Assembly: GCA_017562135.1 (NCBI GenBank) | Contig: QEYB01000991.1 | Coordinates: 124,001 to 188,000, forward strand | Source of the DNA: Dipylidium caninum | Taxonomy: Eukaryota; Platyhelminthes; Cestoda; Cyclophyllidea; Dipylidiidae | Direction of reading: 5' to 3' | Length of the DNA: 64,000 bases | Shown here: in pieces, positions 1 through 12,500 of the stretch | Layout: every line of letters starts with the position of its first letter | Position numbering within the stretch: position 1 is the stretch's first letter | Program-made: the position numbers and the translations under genes | The notes under the pieces: model-generated | Database searches by the model: none | Told to the model about the DNA's origin: nothing | What the model saw: only the letters and a program-made list of their open reading frames with translations

Positions 1-129
1 AAACTAAATGTTAAACAAGAGATGGTGAAAAAAGGCGGCGGAAGGACACACCGACGGGAGGAGCTTTGTGCCACTTTTAAGCTGCTGAGCACACCTTGGG
101 AACAACATCCGTGGGAAACAAAATATTAC

Positions 130-3100
130 AATGAGAAGGTGGGAAGCAGAACTTGCCGGCAACCAGTTCTCCCATTCGAGAGGCGGGTACTTGAAGTCGG
201 GCCCGAAGTTGACGGACACCGTGGCCGATTTGTAGATGGAAATGGCCGGGTAGTAGGCTCCCGCGTAGATGTCCCGAAAGGCCACGCCAAGACACTCGCC
301 GTTGCGGTAGAAGACAATCTGAAAGCGATTCGCGATAAGGAAATAGCAAAAGACGCAGAGGATTAAGCCAAACCTCCTGCTGCATTACGAGAGAGAATAT
401 TCATCCACACTTGAGATTTACCAGGCTTCCGGTCTTAATTATGCCCCGACAGGTTGATTCATGAAGAACTGATGCATATTTTTATGAGTCTGCAATCGAC
501 GCCGAGCTCAAAGACTACAATGATTTTTTCACTTGCGTTTAATGTGTTGTGCTACAAGTTGAAAACCAAACAGAAGGCCGAAGAGCGGCAATTGTGGCCG
601 CATATTGAGTGGTCGAAAGGAAATGGACAAAGAAAGACAAGGTACCTTGCTGCCCGGCAAAGGCTGCAGTTGTTTCTCCAGGGCCTGCGGGTCACCCTTC
701 TCCTCGAAATAGTAGCAATTGCGGAACTTGATCAGGGGCTACAAAGGAACGCAGAATGGGAAAGGTCAACCGCGGCACACAAACAGTTGAGGCAGAAGGC
801 ACGAGAGCCGCTATCCCACGACCTTGTCAAAAATGCCAAATTTACGACGGTTGGACACCATAACGCAACTCTTTTGAATGAGGGGATAGTGTGAAAAAAA
901 AGCACACTCGAGCGTTAGGTAAAGGTTGGCCTTGAAGGAAACGGGCTTGTTTCCAGAGCGGCCTAAAAACCAAGCCCCGGGAGGACCGAGGACAGGTGGG
1001 TATGATAAACACTTGACTTTGGGATTTCGCAACCCTTCGAGCCCCCTCTGACATGCCAAAAGGACTCCCTTTGAGGTGACACGAGGCCCAGTCTTTAGGG
1101 CGGGTCGGTTAACGCCAACTCAAGTGAGAATCAACGTCGTGTACTCTTGTCACAATCGAGAGGATACACTGAGGAGAGCGCCGAAAAACACAGAAGTATG
1201 CGGCAGAAAGATTGTTTGTTATACGCGGCTCATTAGTCCTTCGCTATTCAATTTGCGCGGAACAGACATGAGTTCTGGCGATGCTAGCTGAAACGCCTAA
1301 GAAAAGCTGCCACTAAAGCTGAATGACTTTCGCGGAATGATGGTTTGAGTATTAAAAGGATGAGAGAAAAATGATGAAGTGCGTTTGCTGGGGATGATGG
1401 AGGCGCGTTTGAAGGGTTATTTATGAGGGGAAGAAAGGGCTCTTGATAAATATTATACGCTTTAACTCCCTCATGAGTAGGAAGTTAATCTATTTTTAAA
1501 GTAAGGTAAGAGGAGAGAAGGTACCCGGTCTTTGTAAGTTTCCGGAAGGTAGTTGATCAGCGGAACTTCCGCCGAGGGTTTCACCTTAACGAAGTCGCTC
1601 TTCGGCCCTGACTTGCCGTGTTTGACGGGACCTGGCATTAGGGGATGGACACTGGCGCTGGAAGGAATCATGTCAGCGGAGGCTACCTTGGGCAGATGGA
1701 TGAGGCAACCGATCACGTCGTCTTTGGTGTAACCAAAGTCGGCGTAGTGTTTGCCTCGAGAATTGTGAAACACTGTTCCCAGACGTGATCGCCAGGAATA
1801 GCTGAATTTGTCGTAGCCACAGGGTGCTTGTAAGTTCCCTGAATTGGTATCAGTCCACAAAACTTATTGTTTATACTGGCTATCAAATAGGCGGAGTGGA
1901 AAAATTTTCACTAAGCGTTAAGAAAAGCTGGAGTTGAATAGACTAAACGACTAAAACGTATTATGAGAAGGAAAAGGGAAAGATATAAATCAATGAGAAG
2001 ACAAATAAAGCGTGTTCAAATAGAAAATGCTTCAAGTTTTATAACTTCCTCAAATGACTATTTTGTATTTCGATCCTCGCAGAATGTATACTTTCCCACA
2101 GACAGAAGAATGCTTCTCGAATGGTGGAGGCCACAGAGAACACCCTCCTACTCTTCATTGTTACACAGACCAAATGTCTTCGACTGGAAGACGACAGATC
2201 GGGCCAGGGCGAAGCCGACATTTACATTTATCCTACGCGAGACGTCTTCCACCTTTACTACATACAAATCACCCCCCCCCCCCCCCCCCCCGCCCAGAGA
2301 TCCGCAATTTCCCCTCAAAGTCAACTGCCCTCCCGTCCTTCGTTCATACTTCAATGAGCCTCTAAGAGAAAAATGGGGATTCCAGCGGTCGAGATGGGAA
2401 GAGTTGCCCTTAAAAACACCTTCAGATACCAAATATTTATATAAATACCAACTCGGATAGTTTTTCATATCTCCAGGCGGCGTCTACTTGCGAATAGTCC
2501 TCGGACTATAAATTTAATCAAGTAGGCTACATTTAGTCAAAGCAGGAGGATTGAGGTTTCGTCAGGGAATTAAGTTGGGAATAAGAGCACTCATAATGGG
2601 TCTGGTCGAGCATAAATCTCGGGGCGCAAATTGGTCTGAACATCTGCGGCCTGCTTCGCAAGCGACCATATTCCAAATTATTGCTGTGGAAACGAGAAAC
2701 AACAACGGCGATAAGTTTTAGGAGGCAATATAAGCAATCCAGGGGATAGGCACCCTCCCGCCGTAATCACAGATGTGTTGACTCGGAAATGAGCCGTAAA
2801 ATTTGCATTCACAATATAACAGTTCAAAATTTTAGCAGAAAAAGATTGTGGATGAGGTCTCACTTAACTCCACTACAGTGAAGATAAATATCAGTTGAAA
2901 GGGGGTTGGTCAACTCAAGTTACAGTTACTTTTCTTCACGGTCCGCCCCTTCTAGTGGCGAGGTTCCCTCCTCTTTCCCACACTTTCGATGTTCCCTCCT
3001 CCCCGAGAAAGGCCACGATAATATATGCGTGTATAATGACAACTGAGGTCAGTAATTCAGTGGATTTGCATGAACATCCAAAACGGTCGGATCAGCATGC

Positions 3101-6100
3101 GCCGATTTATGCGTAAATGTGAATAAAAACCTATCCACAATGTCTGGATGCATCTACAACAGAAGCGATCCACTTCTATGCTCATTTGCTTTGGTAGAGC
3201 CTGTTTGAGGGGCTGAGAATTGATGAGGTAATATTAATTATAAAGATGTGACAATGACCGGAGGGAACGAGGAAAGTCACTCCGGATTTTAAGGTGAGTT
3301 AGACAAAATTCAACCGGAGAGCCCAGTAAAAAAAACAGGCAATTGAGTGACACGCAAGCGTTAAACTACACACAAAGAAGTTACGCCACGTATTCACGTG
3401 GTTATTTTTCCCATAATGTTGGACAATGAAAACAAGAACCAAAATTTTTTAGAAAACATACAGACGATTTCAAAGAGTGTAATCATCATGCGTCTGTAAC
3501 ATCTGTGCCTTTGTCTATTTCCCCTCCAACGTATCCATTTTGGCTTATCCACTTGCTGCCATCAAAAGTACTCACCCAACCTTGGCTCAATTGGCACTAG
3601 TATGTATTCTCTCAGCGAGATATTTTTCTGTGGAATTCGATAAAATCTTAAAACAAAAGCGTATTTTAAAGGTGAACAGTTGGCAATGGCTTATATCTAA
3701 AAAATGAAGAGCGAATCTGTGTCGAACCTAATTAAAATACCCTGATAACTACATGAAACGTGGGTTGGTGTGTAGCAACGCTCACACGAAACGATAACTT
3801 CTGGGAAATTTCGGTAGACCTGGGAGCACATCCTAGTTTCTTAGCCTTTACACGGCTCAAAAAAAACTGAACTTGCATAAATAGAAAGAAAAAACGCGGA
3901 AGAAGGGAGAGGGAGGGGTAGCTTACCCATTTAGTTGTGACCAGCCAATGCGGGTGGCCGAGCTTTCGGGATGATCGGTGATGGTAGCCTCGTAGTACCA
4001 AGTACCAGCATGTACGCTGTGCGTTGCTCGCGTCATGCTGTAACCCTTCTCGCCTGTCACTGAAGTTTGAGAGTTTGGACCTTCATTTGTTGCGCTGCAA
4101 CAACAGGAAAATCAGTAGTTACCATCCCTTTACTACGCGAATATCGAACAATTTGGGTTTTTAGATTAGGAAACGATCCCAATCAAAGTTGACGAACTCG
4201 GCATTCATTCCTCGAAGTGATGGTTAGACAGACCCCTACACAGTCTTGACTCAGAGTCCAGGGTTTAGGATAACCACAGTGTGAGATGTAGTAGAAAAAT
4301 ATTCTATAATTTCTATCAACGAAGCACAAAGCTAATACCTTGCATTTATATATCTCTCGTGTCTACATGCTTCAAGAATTATCACGAAAAGAACGGGAGG
4401 ACGTAGAATAGAGCAGTTCATGAGACATGAATATAAATAAACTGTTACTCAATTGGTGTAAGTAGGCAAGAACGTTCACCTCGATCATGGAGAGAAAGAA
4501 CAACCTTGGGGTAGAGGCAAACGCGGTAAAAGTAGCCTGGAATAGGTTTCCCCGCGGTATTTTCACACTCATCCCATTGTTTGCGACCCTTCGCATGGGG
4601 ATCCACTTCTACCAGCGCATATCTGAAAAAAAGCAAGGATGGTGCACGGTAAGCCATTGCACTAATGATTGTCCGAAAAAGAAAAATATCATCAAAATTT
4701 GAACAGTAAACCATACGACACCCTATGAAAAGCCAAAAAATTGCTGATATAAATTAGGAACAAAAGAAGAGCAGGATTCAAGAAGCACCAAGTTCACCAT
4801 AGGGGGAATCACAGCCTCTTGAGTTACAACACATAAGTAATGCGCATCAAATTGTAAAAGGGATATCACTTAAACTTAATCTGTGGATAAAAGGGAGCCG
4901 ACAGACCTCATGGCTAGCTTTATAGCTTAGTCTGATTAGCGGATATTCCGAAATGTAAGTCGTATTGCTTAACACTGCCAAGATCATAATTGATAACACT
5001 ATCTGCCCCAAAAAATATCTCCAAATGGCATTTAATCACCTGTAATTTTCGGTATTTACTGGATGGTCCAAGGGTATGCCAAACTCGCTCATTTTAGTTT
5101 TGTTGTCTTCATGATATCCAGCTCCATAAGAACCGACACTGGCTCCGGCAGAAGCAACGGCAGCCGCAGTAGATCGCCGTGTAGAGCGAACATTAGCTGT
5201 ACCCCCACTCGTACCAGGAACACCGAGGGAAGCACTGCTGCCTCCTACCTGACCACCTTTGCGTAGTGACTTGCCAATTCCAGTTTCTGACCCCTCGCAA
5301 ACAGCGGAGGAACCGTCGCCACCAGCTGAGTCCGTCTGTTGGCCCGGGGAAGGATGGACACTACGTTTGCTGACGCTCGTCTTTAACTGGCTTGTGAGAG
5401 CGCGGAAACGCTCATAACTGGGCCCAATAGTGCTCACATCCTACCAATCGTAGAAAAAAAGGGGGAAAGGGGAAATAAGTAGTGGTGAAATACTACCCCC
5501 ATCGTCAATCCCATCTGTAGCGTCACAGAGCGGATTCGTTAATCTCAAATTCGTTGCTATTTTCAATCCACACATCAAAAACTAAATATATCAAAGAATT
5601 TAATTAAATATTATGGTTTTGTGATAGGCTAATAAAGTCATGCTCAAGTAAATTATTTTGCACAGGTATCTCGGTGCTATCTTCAACAAAAAGCGGGAAA
5701 GAGAGCATCGAAAGAGTTGTAGCTAGATAGTCATCATTAAGCAAAAGGGTATAAGATCAGGAAAAGACAATTCCGAAATGGCGAAGTATCTACAGAAATC
5801 CTAGGATTGGTAAAATTGAAGGCGTATGTTGGCGTTTTACATCAGTTTTTCGGAGAAGGAAGATAAATGTCACCGAAAAATTGGAATGCCTAAGGAGTAG
5901 AGTGAACTAGCGTAATCCAAATGAAATGTGCAAAAATTAAATCAGATTTACCGCTTTTAAATTGTACTCGACACTTAGGTCTATGAAGGCCTTGCATCTA
6001 TAAGACTAGCTCCACAGGGGAAACATTTAGCAAGCAAATTAATAAAATGTTGCTAATTTAACGGTTAACGAAGTGAATATGATATATACATGTTAAAGTT

Positions 6101-7027
6101 TCAATGCAAATAGATGAACGAAAATGAGGTAAAGCAGTGTTTAGAGAATGAAGTGTTTGCCGAGAGAAGAATAAGGTCGCTTTTATGTTACTTGTTTTTT
6201 AGCATCATTAAATAAATATAACCGAACCTAAAATAAGAATGATGAATAACGGTAAAATATGGTTGATATTCTCGGAATTGGCGATTATAAAGTGTATCAT
6301 GGGGGTTCAAAGAAAAATAAGTATTTATCTAGGTCATTTAACGTCGGTAAAATTATACAGTTTCGATTACTGGTTTTATATTACCTATAAGAGTAAATCA
6401 TTTAGACACTAACAAGACTGAGTTGGGGAAATGTAAAATTATTTTTAAAAACCTGTGTATTTATAGGTGGCCACAAATCCATACAGGATTAACTTGATAT
6501 TAACTCTAGGAAAGCTATTGAAACAAAGTAGAAAACGAATTAAAGATAGGAGACACTTCGGTTATACGAAGGCTTCCCAATTAAAATGCTTATTCAAATC
6601 ACGAGGTCTGAGATGTCTTTAGTATGGACATTTTTGTTGAAAGCAAAATTGTCTTACTTGGCAGGACAAGCAAACCGCATTTTGAGGATCCACAACGACC
6701 ACGTTAAAAAGTTCATTGCTAACCTAGGATATTAAATACTAGACAAAAAATTGAGCGCTAACAAGAGTTTTATGTATATTTGTATGCCAAGAGTTGTTTG
6801 CCCGACGGGGCTGAGAAGTCAAAAGGTCCCAATTCTGTTCGAGGTAGGGAATGAGTTCATTTTCCTCGGAAAAGTAAATGCGACCATTGTGAATGCACAT
6901 CAAGTTTGCAAGAGCAGTTTGACACATACTAGCAAAATTAGCCTGCTTTTTAGAAAACACTTCTTCTGACGAGTTATTGCATTTTTTGCACATAAAGTGG
7001 TAGGCTGTCATAAATGGCAAGGCAGGG
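130..7027 (-). CDS. ASH2L: ASH2L orthologue (H3K4 methyltransferase complex subunit), 3' end outside window
   Basis: ASH2L is a core subunit (with WDR5, RBBP5 and DPY30) of nuclear SET1/MLL complexes that methylate histone H3K4. Coding exons on the minus strand: 7027-6763, 6723-6658, 5440-5040, 4622-4480, 4080-3927, 1838-1525, 738-646 and 318-130. The first exon carries the end of the Cys zinc finger and the winged helix ([33 protein letters not shown]). The third is a Ser/Gly-rich linker ending [12 protein letters not shown]. The rest form the split SPRY domain ([74 protein letters not shown]). These match the family in order. Most junctions keep frame with GT-AG sites. The 3927/1838 junction is off by one base, so a small exon or sequence error is likely there. 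The 4080 acceptor is pyrimidine-poor but restores frame. The N-terminal exon or exons before 7027 and the C terminus (DPY30-binding end) were not found; the latter lies off the left edge. Confidence 0.94.
2272..2291. repeat. Poly-C tract in ASH2L intron
   Basis: An uninterrupted run of 20 C (poly-G on the transcribed strand) sits in the large ASH2L intron between the 4080-3927 and 1838-1525 exons. The Gly- and Pro-rich open frames around it on both strands are by-products of the homopolymer. The remainder of this roughly 2.1 kb intron shows nothing else I can support. Confidence 0.9.
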
Positions 7028-9573
7028 CTGAAAAGTAAGTTGATGGATCATAAGACAATACCCGATGTCAAAGCTAATGCATTGGCGGTGAAACCATCTG
7101 TAACAAAAACTGCATTGGAATTCGGGAACGGTGTAATCTCGAGGTTTACCACTAAATTATGAATATAACCGTGAATTGGTGCAAACCAATAGCATTGTTG
7201 ACCTGGAGAAACTTCAATATGCATAGTCTTAGACATGAGTTCCTTTAATTTGCATTCACTCTCATAGCTGTTTTCCAGACTACTCTCGCTTACGTCCATA
7301 GGCTCAGCCTAGTTAGAGATTACAAGAAGCATAAACTAGCAACCATATCCCAAAGCACAACCGCAGGCAAGTTGAATATTTGGGTCGAGTTGCGAACTTT
7401 TGAAAACGTCTAAGACCTCTAAATTTGAAGGACGACAAATTAGCATGACGTAAAAAGGAGATCACAAAGATAACTAGGATAAATCAGGTATTGGGGTAAT
7501 ACAGTCTGGTTAATTGTAATGCTATGTTTAAAGCGATTGTAAGTTTATTAAAATTGAGTGCTTGAGAGCAAAACCCCTTTTAAGTAATGACCAATAAAAT
7601 AAATATGGAGGACGAAACCCTATGAGACTGATGCTGTTACAGTAATGTGCACATAACGCACGTGACCGATCCCGCATTTCCCGAAACGAAGTTTTTGTTC
7701 TTAATGTTCTTAACATGAGGCTCTGATGTTGCATTTGACGACGCAAAAGCAGACCCTGAGGCCGTTTAAGAAGGTAAGGACGTCCAATATAAACGTTGTT
7801 AAGGGTTTACACAACATGGGGTTTTATCCCCTTAAAATAACCCTTTTGTGGCTGCAAACGAATTCGCATTCAGCGTTTAGGGGGTCATTTGCCTACTGCT
7901 CTCGTCATTTTCACACTATAGAATCTGTCTCCCATCATGGTTCGTTGGCCTAGCCACCGGGCGATATGGAGTAAAAGCCAAATGTTCGGCCTCTAAAAAA
8001 TTTTAGTGGGAAAGTTAGGCCTTCCTTATCTTTCATGCTATACGAAATAGGACCAATTCATGGTTTTCACTTATAATTACTTTCGTAATAACCCACCCAA
8101 CTTTGTCATTGTCTCGCAATTTATACGCATAAATACTTCGCAATCGCGGTTGACTTGTTGACGGTGGATTGTGAAGCGGCCGGAAAATAAAGCCAATAAA
8201 GCATTTTTGAGTCAAAAAGTGAGATTTTATTTAGCAATTTTGATATTTATGAGAAGACTCTCACGCTATTGTAAAGTGTAAGCATTTTATTTCCTTATGC
8301 CTGTAGAAAGATAGCAAAACTGACAAAGCCCACAATGATTTGCCGATTTAAACCCCAAAGATAAATCGGTACAAATATTTAAAACTTGCAGACTACAACG
8401 CCTTGTGCCACCCCTTTCTTTTATACTCTTTATTACGCATCTTTGCCTCATTCAGTTCTCAGACCCTTGTGGGTCAACAAGTGGCTCGGCGAGCGACTAG
8501 AGCCGCACTACGAAGTGGGAGGCTTTGTGGTGCAGGAAATTTTAAAAAAATCGCTTGTTTCATCAAGAGGAAGAGGCTAGCCGATTAATTAATCAACCTG
8601 CCTGTTGTGAAAAAAAAAGTAATTGGATACCTCACCTCGACCCCCATCGCTTTATGATAGTACCAATTTATTTCACTTTTAATCATGTTTAAACAGAATC
8701 AGAAATCAAAATCCTCGAACTGGCTCTAACTATATGCCAACCGACCAGTTGGATTTAGAGTTTTAGGCATTCCTTTAAAGGAAGATTTGAAAAACTCGCC
8801 TGAGAGATAGTTCAGACTGAGAAAAAGGAATACACCGCAAGATGACTGCCACCGACACTGATTGTCGAGGACAACCAGTTAGATAAAACCGTTCGGCCGC
8901 CAACGCGACATCATTCTTCGCAAAACTGTCCTGTGAACTACAGCCATCAACAACGCACCCACGCCTCGACGAGGCAATGAATTCAAGGTGTACTAGCTTT
9001 TCACGAACTACTGAAAAGGAAGTGATCTTATTTAAGCAAGGAATGTCGCAACTCCCAACTCCTCGCCAGTGAAAACTGTAACATCTTTACACAATTAACG
9101 CAGGCCCCGCCAGGTAGGCGTCAAGCCTCCAATTGCCTATCATTCACACTGAGAAAAAAATTGATCTCCAAATCATCCACATCCCACGACCTTCTGTGCT
9201 GCAATGGCACAGCGTTCTCCTTAAATAGAATCAAGAGGGTTTTTGATCTCCAGCACGGTGAAGTTAGTGCAAAATTCGGGGCTAAAGGTAACGACAATAG
9301 GAAGGGAAAAGACCACGTTTCGTTTGGCCATTTGATTTAAAATGGATTACTGTCCCAGATTTTTCGGTACTGAGGTGTTCCTTCCCACACGTTAATGGAG
9401 CTGAAGCAGAGCAGACAACAGCGGAATAACTGACAAGGCCTAAAAGACAATCAACCAACGAGAACCCCGACTTTCGAATAATAGCAGACAAAGCAATCTT
9501 AAGTATGTAATGAAAGTTCAAATGGACAAAGAACGGTAAAATGACAGGCCTGATTCAGTGGTAACGGGAGTCT
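7028..9573. other. Spacer between TTC12 3' end and first recognised ASH2L exon; one unassigned ORF
   Basis: This stretch must hold the missing 5' end of ASH2L and the TTC12 3' flank. One minus-strand open frame (7299-7048, 83 residues, start MDVSESSLENSYESE) ends only 21 bases before the first recognised ASH2L exon. It has plausible codon use, but none of its likely donors joins that exon in the phase required (two bases must be supplied), and it lacks a clear CxxC pair. I leave it unassigned. Short frames at 8386-8588 and 9282-9521 look like noise. Confidence 0.5.
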
Positions 9574-12500
9574 CTAAAAGAGCATGCCCGGTTCACGTTC
9601 CTTGATGCCAGTGTTCCAGGAATTGAAATGCGCTAACTGGGACATTGCGTCGAGTCGGTACATCTCCTCGCGGTGCACATGACTGGCCAAGGACAGCCGA
9701 GCAATTACACAGCTCGCATTGCGCTTCGTCTGCGGTTTACTGGCCTCCTATAACGTAAAATACTGGAATGTAGAGCACATGCTAATGGGCGAAGGATCGT
9801 AAACATTTTCTTCCACTGCGTTCATGTATAAGCATGTGCACCGAGATTCCGCCACAGAGGCTGTTTGTTGGTTTGCTATAGCCAAAGTGAGTCAACCTAC
9901 TCCCGTCAATTGGAGCAGGAAACCCAAGAGTCCTTGCTAACTTGTATAGAAAACGAACGACCACCATGTTATTTAGCTCGAGCATTAGTTCGAGAGGTGA
10001 AGGGAAACTGGATCCCACTATGCTAAGCAATTTCGGTACATTTACACAGATGGATAGACATGTAACGCCATGGCATTAACCTGCTGTGACATAGCGAGGA
10101 GATTACTATCAAGTCGAGCGCTCGCTCCAAACTCACATTAAACACCTACGGGGGTAGTTCAATACAGTTTAAAGCATGAAATTTTAAAAAAACAATATTC
10201 AATAATAAAGCAGATTCTCCTAGATTCTTTAGTACAGCAAATAATATTTTCACATAAAACAACCTAACTACTGCAACTTGGTATTATTAAGTGGGCTTCG
10301 ATTGGGTATGCAAAAATTCATCTTACATGCCACTTATCTCAGGCGATAATGCCATTTGAGTCGAGCAATCTTGATTTTATAGCCACAAAAAGGAAACTTT
10401 TGTCAAAAATCAATGTATTTTGTGAGATCAATCGGACGCCGTTAACAAAAAAGAAAGACAAGAAGAACCTTCTTTAGGCTTGCTTGAATGCTTACTGCGC
10501 ATTTAATCTATAGTGCTTTTGACTTTGTATGGTCAGTTCGGGTATCCCAATCATTTTGGATACCGGTAAAAAAACCGCCTGCGTCACAAGACACCGTTAG
10601 AATACATTAAAGGGAATTTGAACGGCGAAAAGACAATGGAGAACAGACTTTAACCATTTAAAACGCACCCGAGTGAGTTTGAGCAGATCCATTATGACTG
10701 TGGTGCCGATAAGATTCTCTGCCAGCACCGTATCATCCACGCATGCTTCCAGAATCAAACAGGCGTTCGCTGCCAATGACTCATCGTAGGGTGGTGAACG
10801 TGCACCCTCTGTCGAGGGTGAGGCTCGTGCCCGCACGAGGAGGGCAACCTTGCGCGAGACCAGACGATCATCCCCGATAGCGATGCGCACATCACCACAT
10901 CCAGACGCCCGCGTAATGGCAGAAAGCGCTCGCACTGCACCCCGCAAACGATGGCCAGTCAAGCTCTCAGTGGACTCGTACACTTTCGTGGCGCCATTTA
11001 CTGCGGCTGGGGTGATAGTGGGGGGAGGCTTCTCTAGCACTGAAGCGGAACTATGTAAAAGAGTGAGCAAAGGTTGTAAAAGTGTTGAGAAAATAGAAAC
11101 GAAAGACTAAAAGATCCAGAGGCAAAAGGTACAGTAGGATATGAGATCTAAGCATAAAATTTCGCTAACACAAAAGCTAGTTCAAAAGCCACAAACAGAA
11201 CCTAATCAGGTAATAAACCAATTATGAGAGAGGAAGAATGGTTTGCGATGGAATGTTCTTTCAAAAGTGGTTAGACAACTCCATGTTTCTGACGAAAACT
11301 ATCCCCAAAGTGGCTAGGACGACTGAGTACCAAAATTCATCGAAATCTAAGAAGCGAATAGTTCTCACTTTCACTGCCTTGGAAAAAGTATACATAATTG
11401 TCCCTTTAGTAGGCAGTTATGATAAATATAACGATCTCATAGTGGTCGAAAGGGAAGGAAATCGCTCGAGATGAAAAAAAGATACAGTGAAAAGGACATC
11501 CGGCCACCTGGAGTATTTATAGTGCCTAAAATTCAAAACATTCGAGAGCATGATTTGCATGTAGATTAGGTCGCCGAATCCCCAACTCTCCTACCAATTT
11601 CGCAAATGTCTGAAAACGTGCATAAATTTTACGAAAAATTTATGGAGATTTGGGGCGGGAGTAAAATCTGTTATACACGAAACAAACTTGAATTATAGGA
11701 AACCAGAGAAAGGGAATTTGAAGCAGCACTTAGAAAGGTTCAAGAGGAACAGTAAGGCACCAAACAGCACACAAGTGCCGTGCAAATCAGAGCACGATGA
11801 TAAAAGGAATATCTTGCCCCTAAAGCGAATTTTTTCACGATTAATAACAGATTAGGAGTCAAACGGCCCTTTAATAAAACGATATTATGCTATTAAATGG
11901 CCTTGTAACGTTACTTCACTCAGCAACTCGAGTTAAAGGTAGTGGATAACTTTAGAAAATTCGTGAATTCTATCACTTACCAAGAACATACTATGGAGAT
12001 GAGAAGCTTAATTCGGTCCTTTAGTAAAGGGATGGAGGAATCATGCCTCTTATTAGGTACATCAAGCGCATCCTTGCCCGAATGGCTCCATTTCTCAACC
12101 TATAGCAAAAAAATGGGGTCTTCAGTGGCTAAATATGACCAGAGCTGATTAAAGGAGGACTATAAAATGCAACTTGAAAAGTCGAAAAACTCAACTAGAT
12201 GCCAACTCACTAAATCTTCAGTACAAAGAGGCATGAAGCGACCGAGGAGAGCGACGGAGACAGAGGTAAGTGCAGAGGTACGAGAGGGCGTATCTAAGAT
12301 GTCGCCAACGAGAGTGAGCAGCACCTCCATCTGCGGGCGAGACAGTTTTATCTGCAACTCACCCGAGAGGAAGTTGTGTAGTAGGCGACACAAGGAGCCC
12401 ACAAGACCGGTATGACTATGAATAAAAAAGGACGAAAAAAATAAATCAATAAGCTGCTAATCAAACCCGAACAGACGGGGATGAAAGATACCTTTCGTCT

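Noticed and set aside
2148..2468. Poly-Gly/poly-Pro ORFs over the poly-C run
   Set aside because: They are created by the 20-base homopolymer and lie inside an ASH2L intron.
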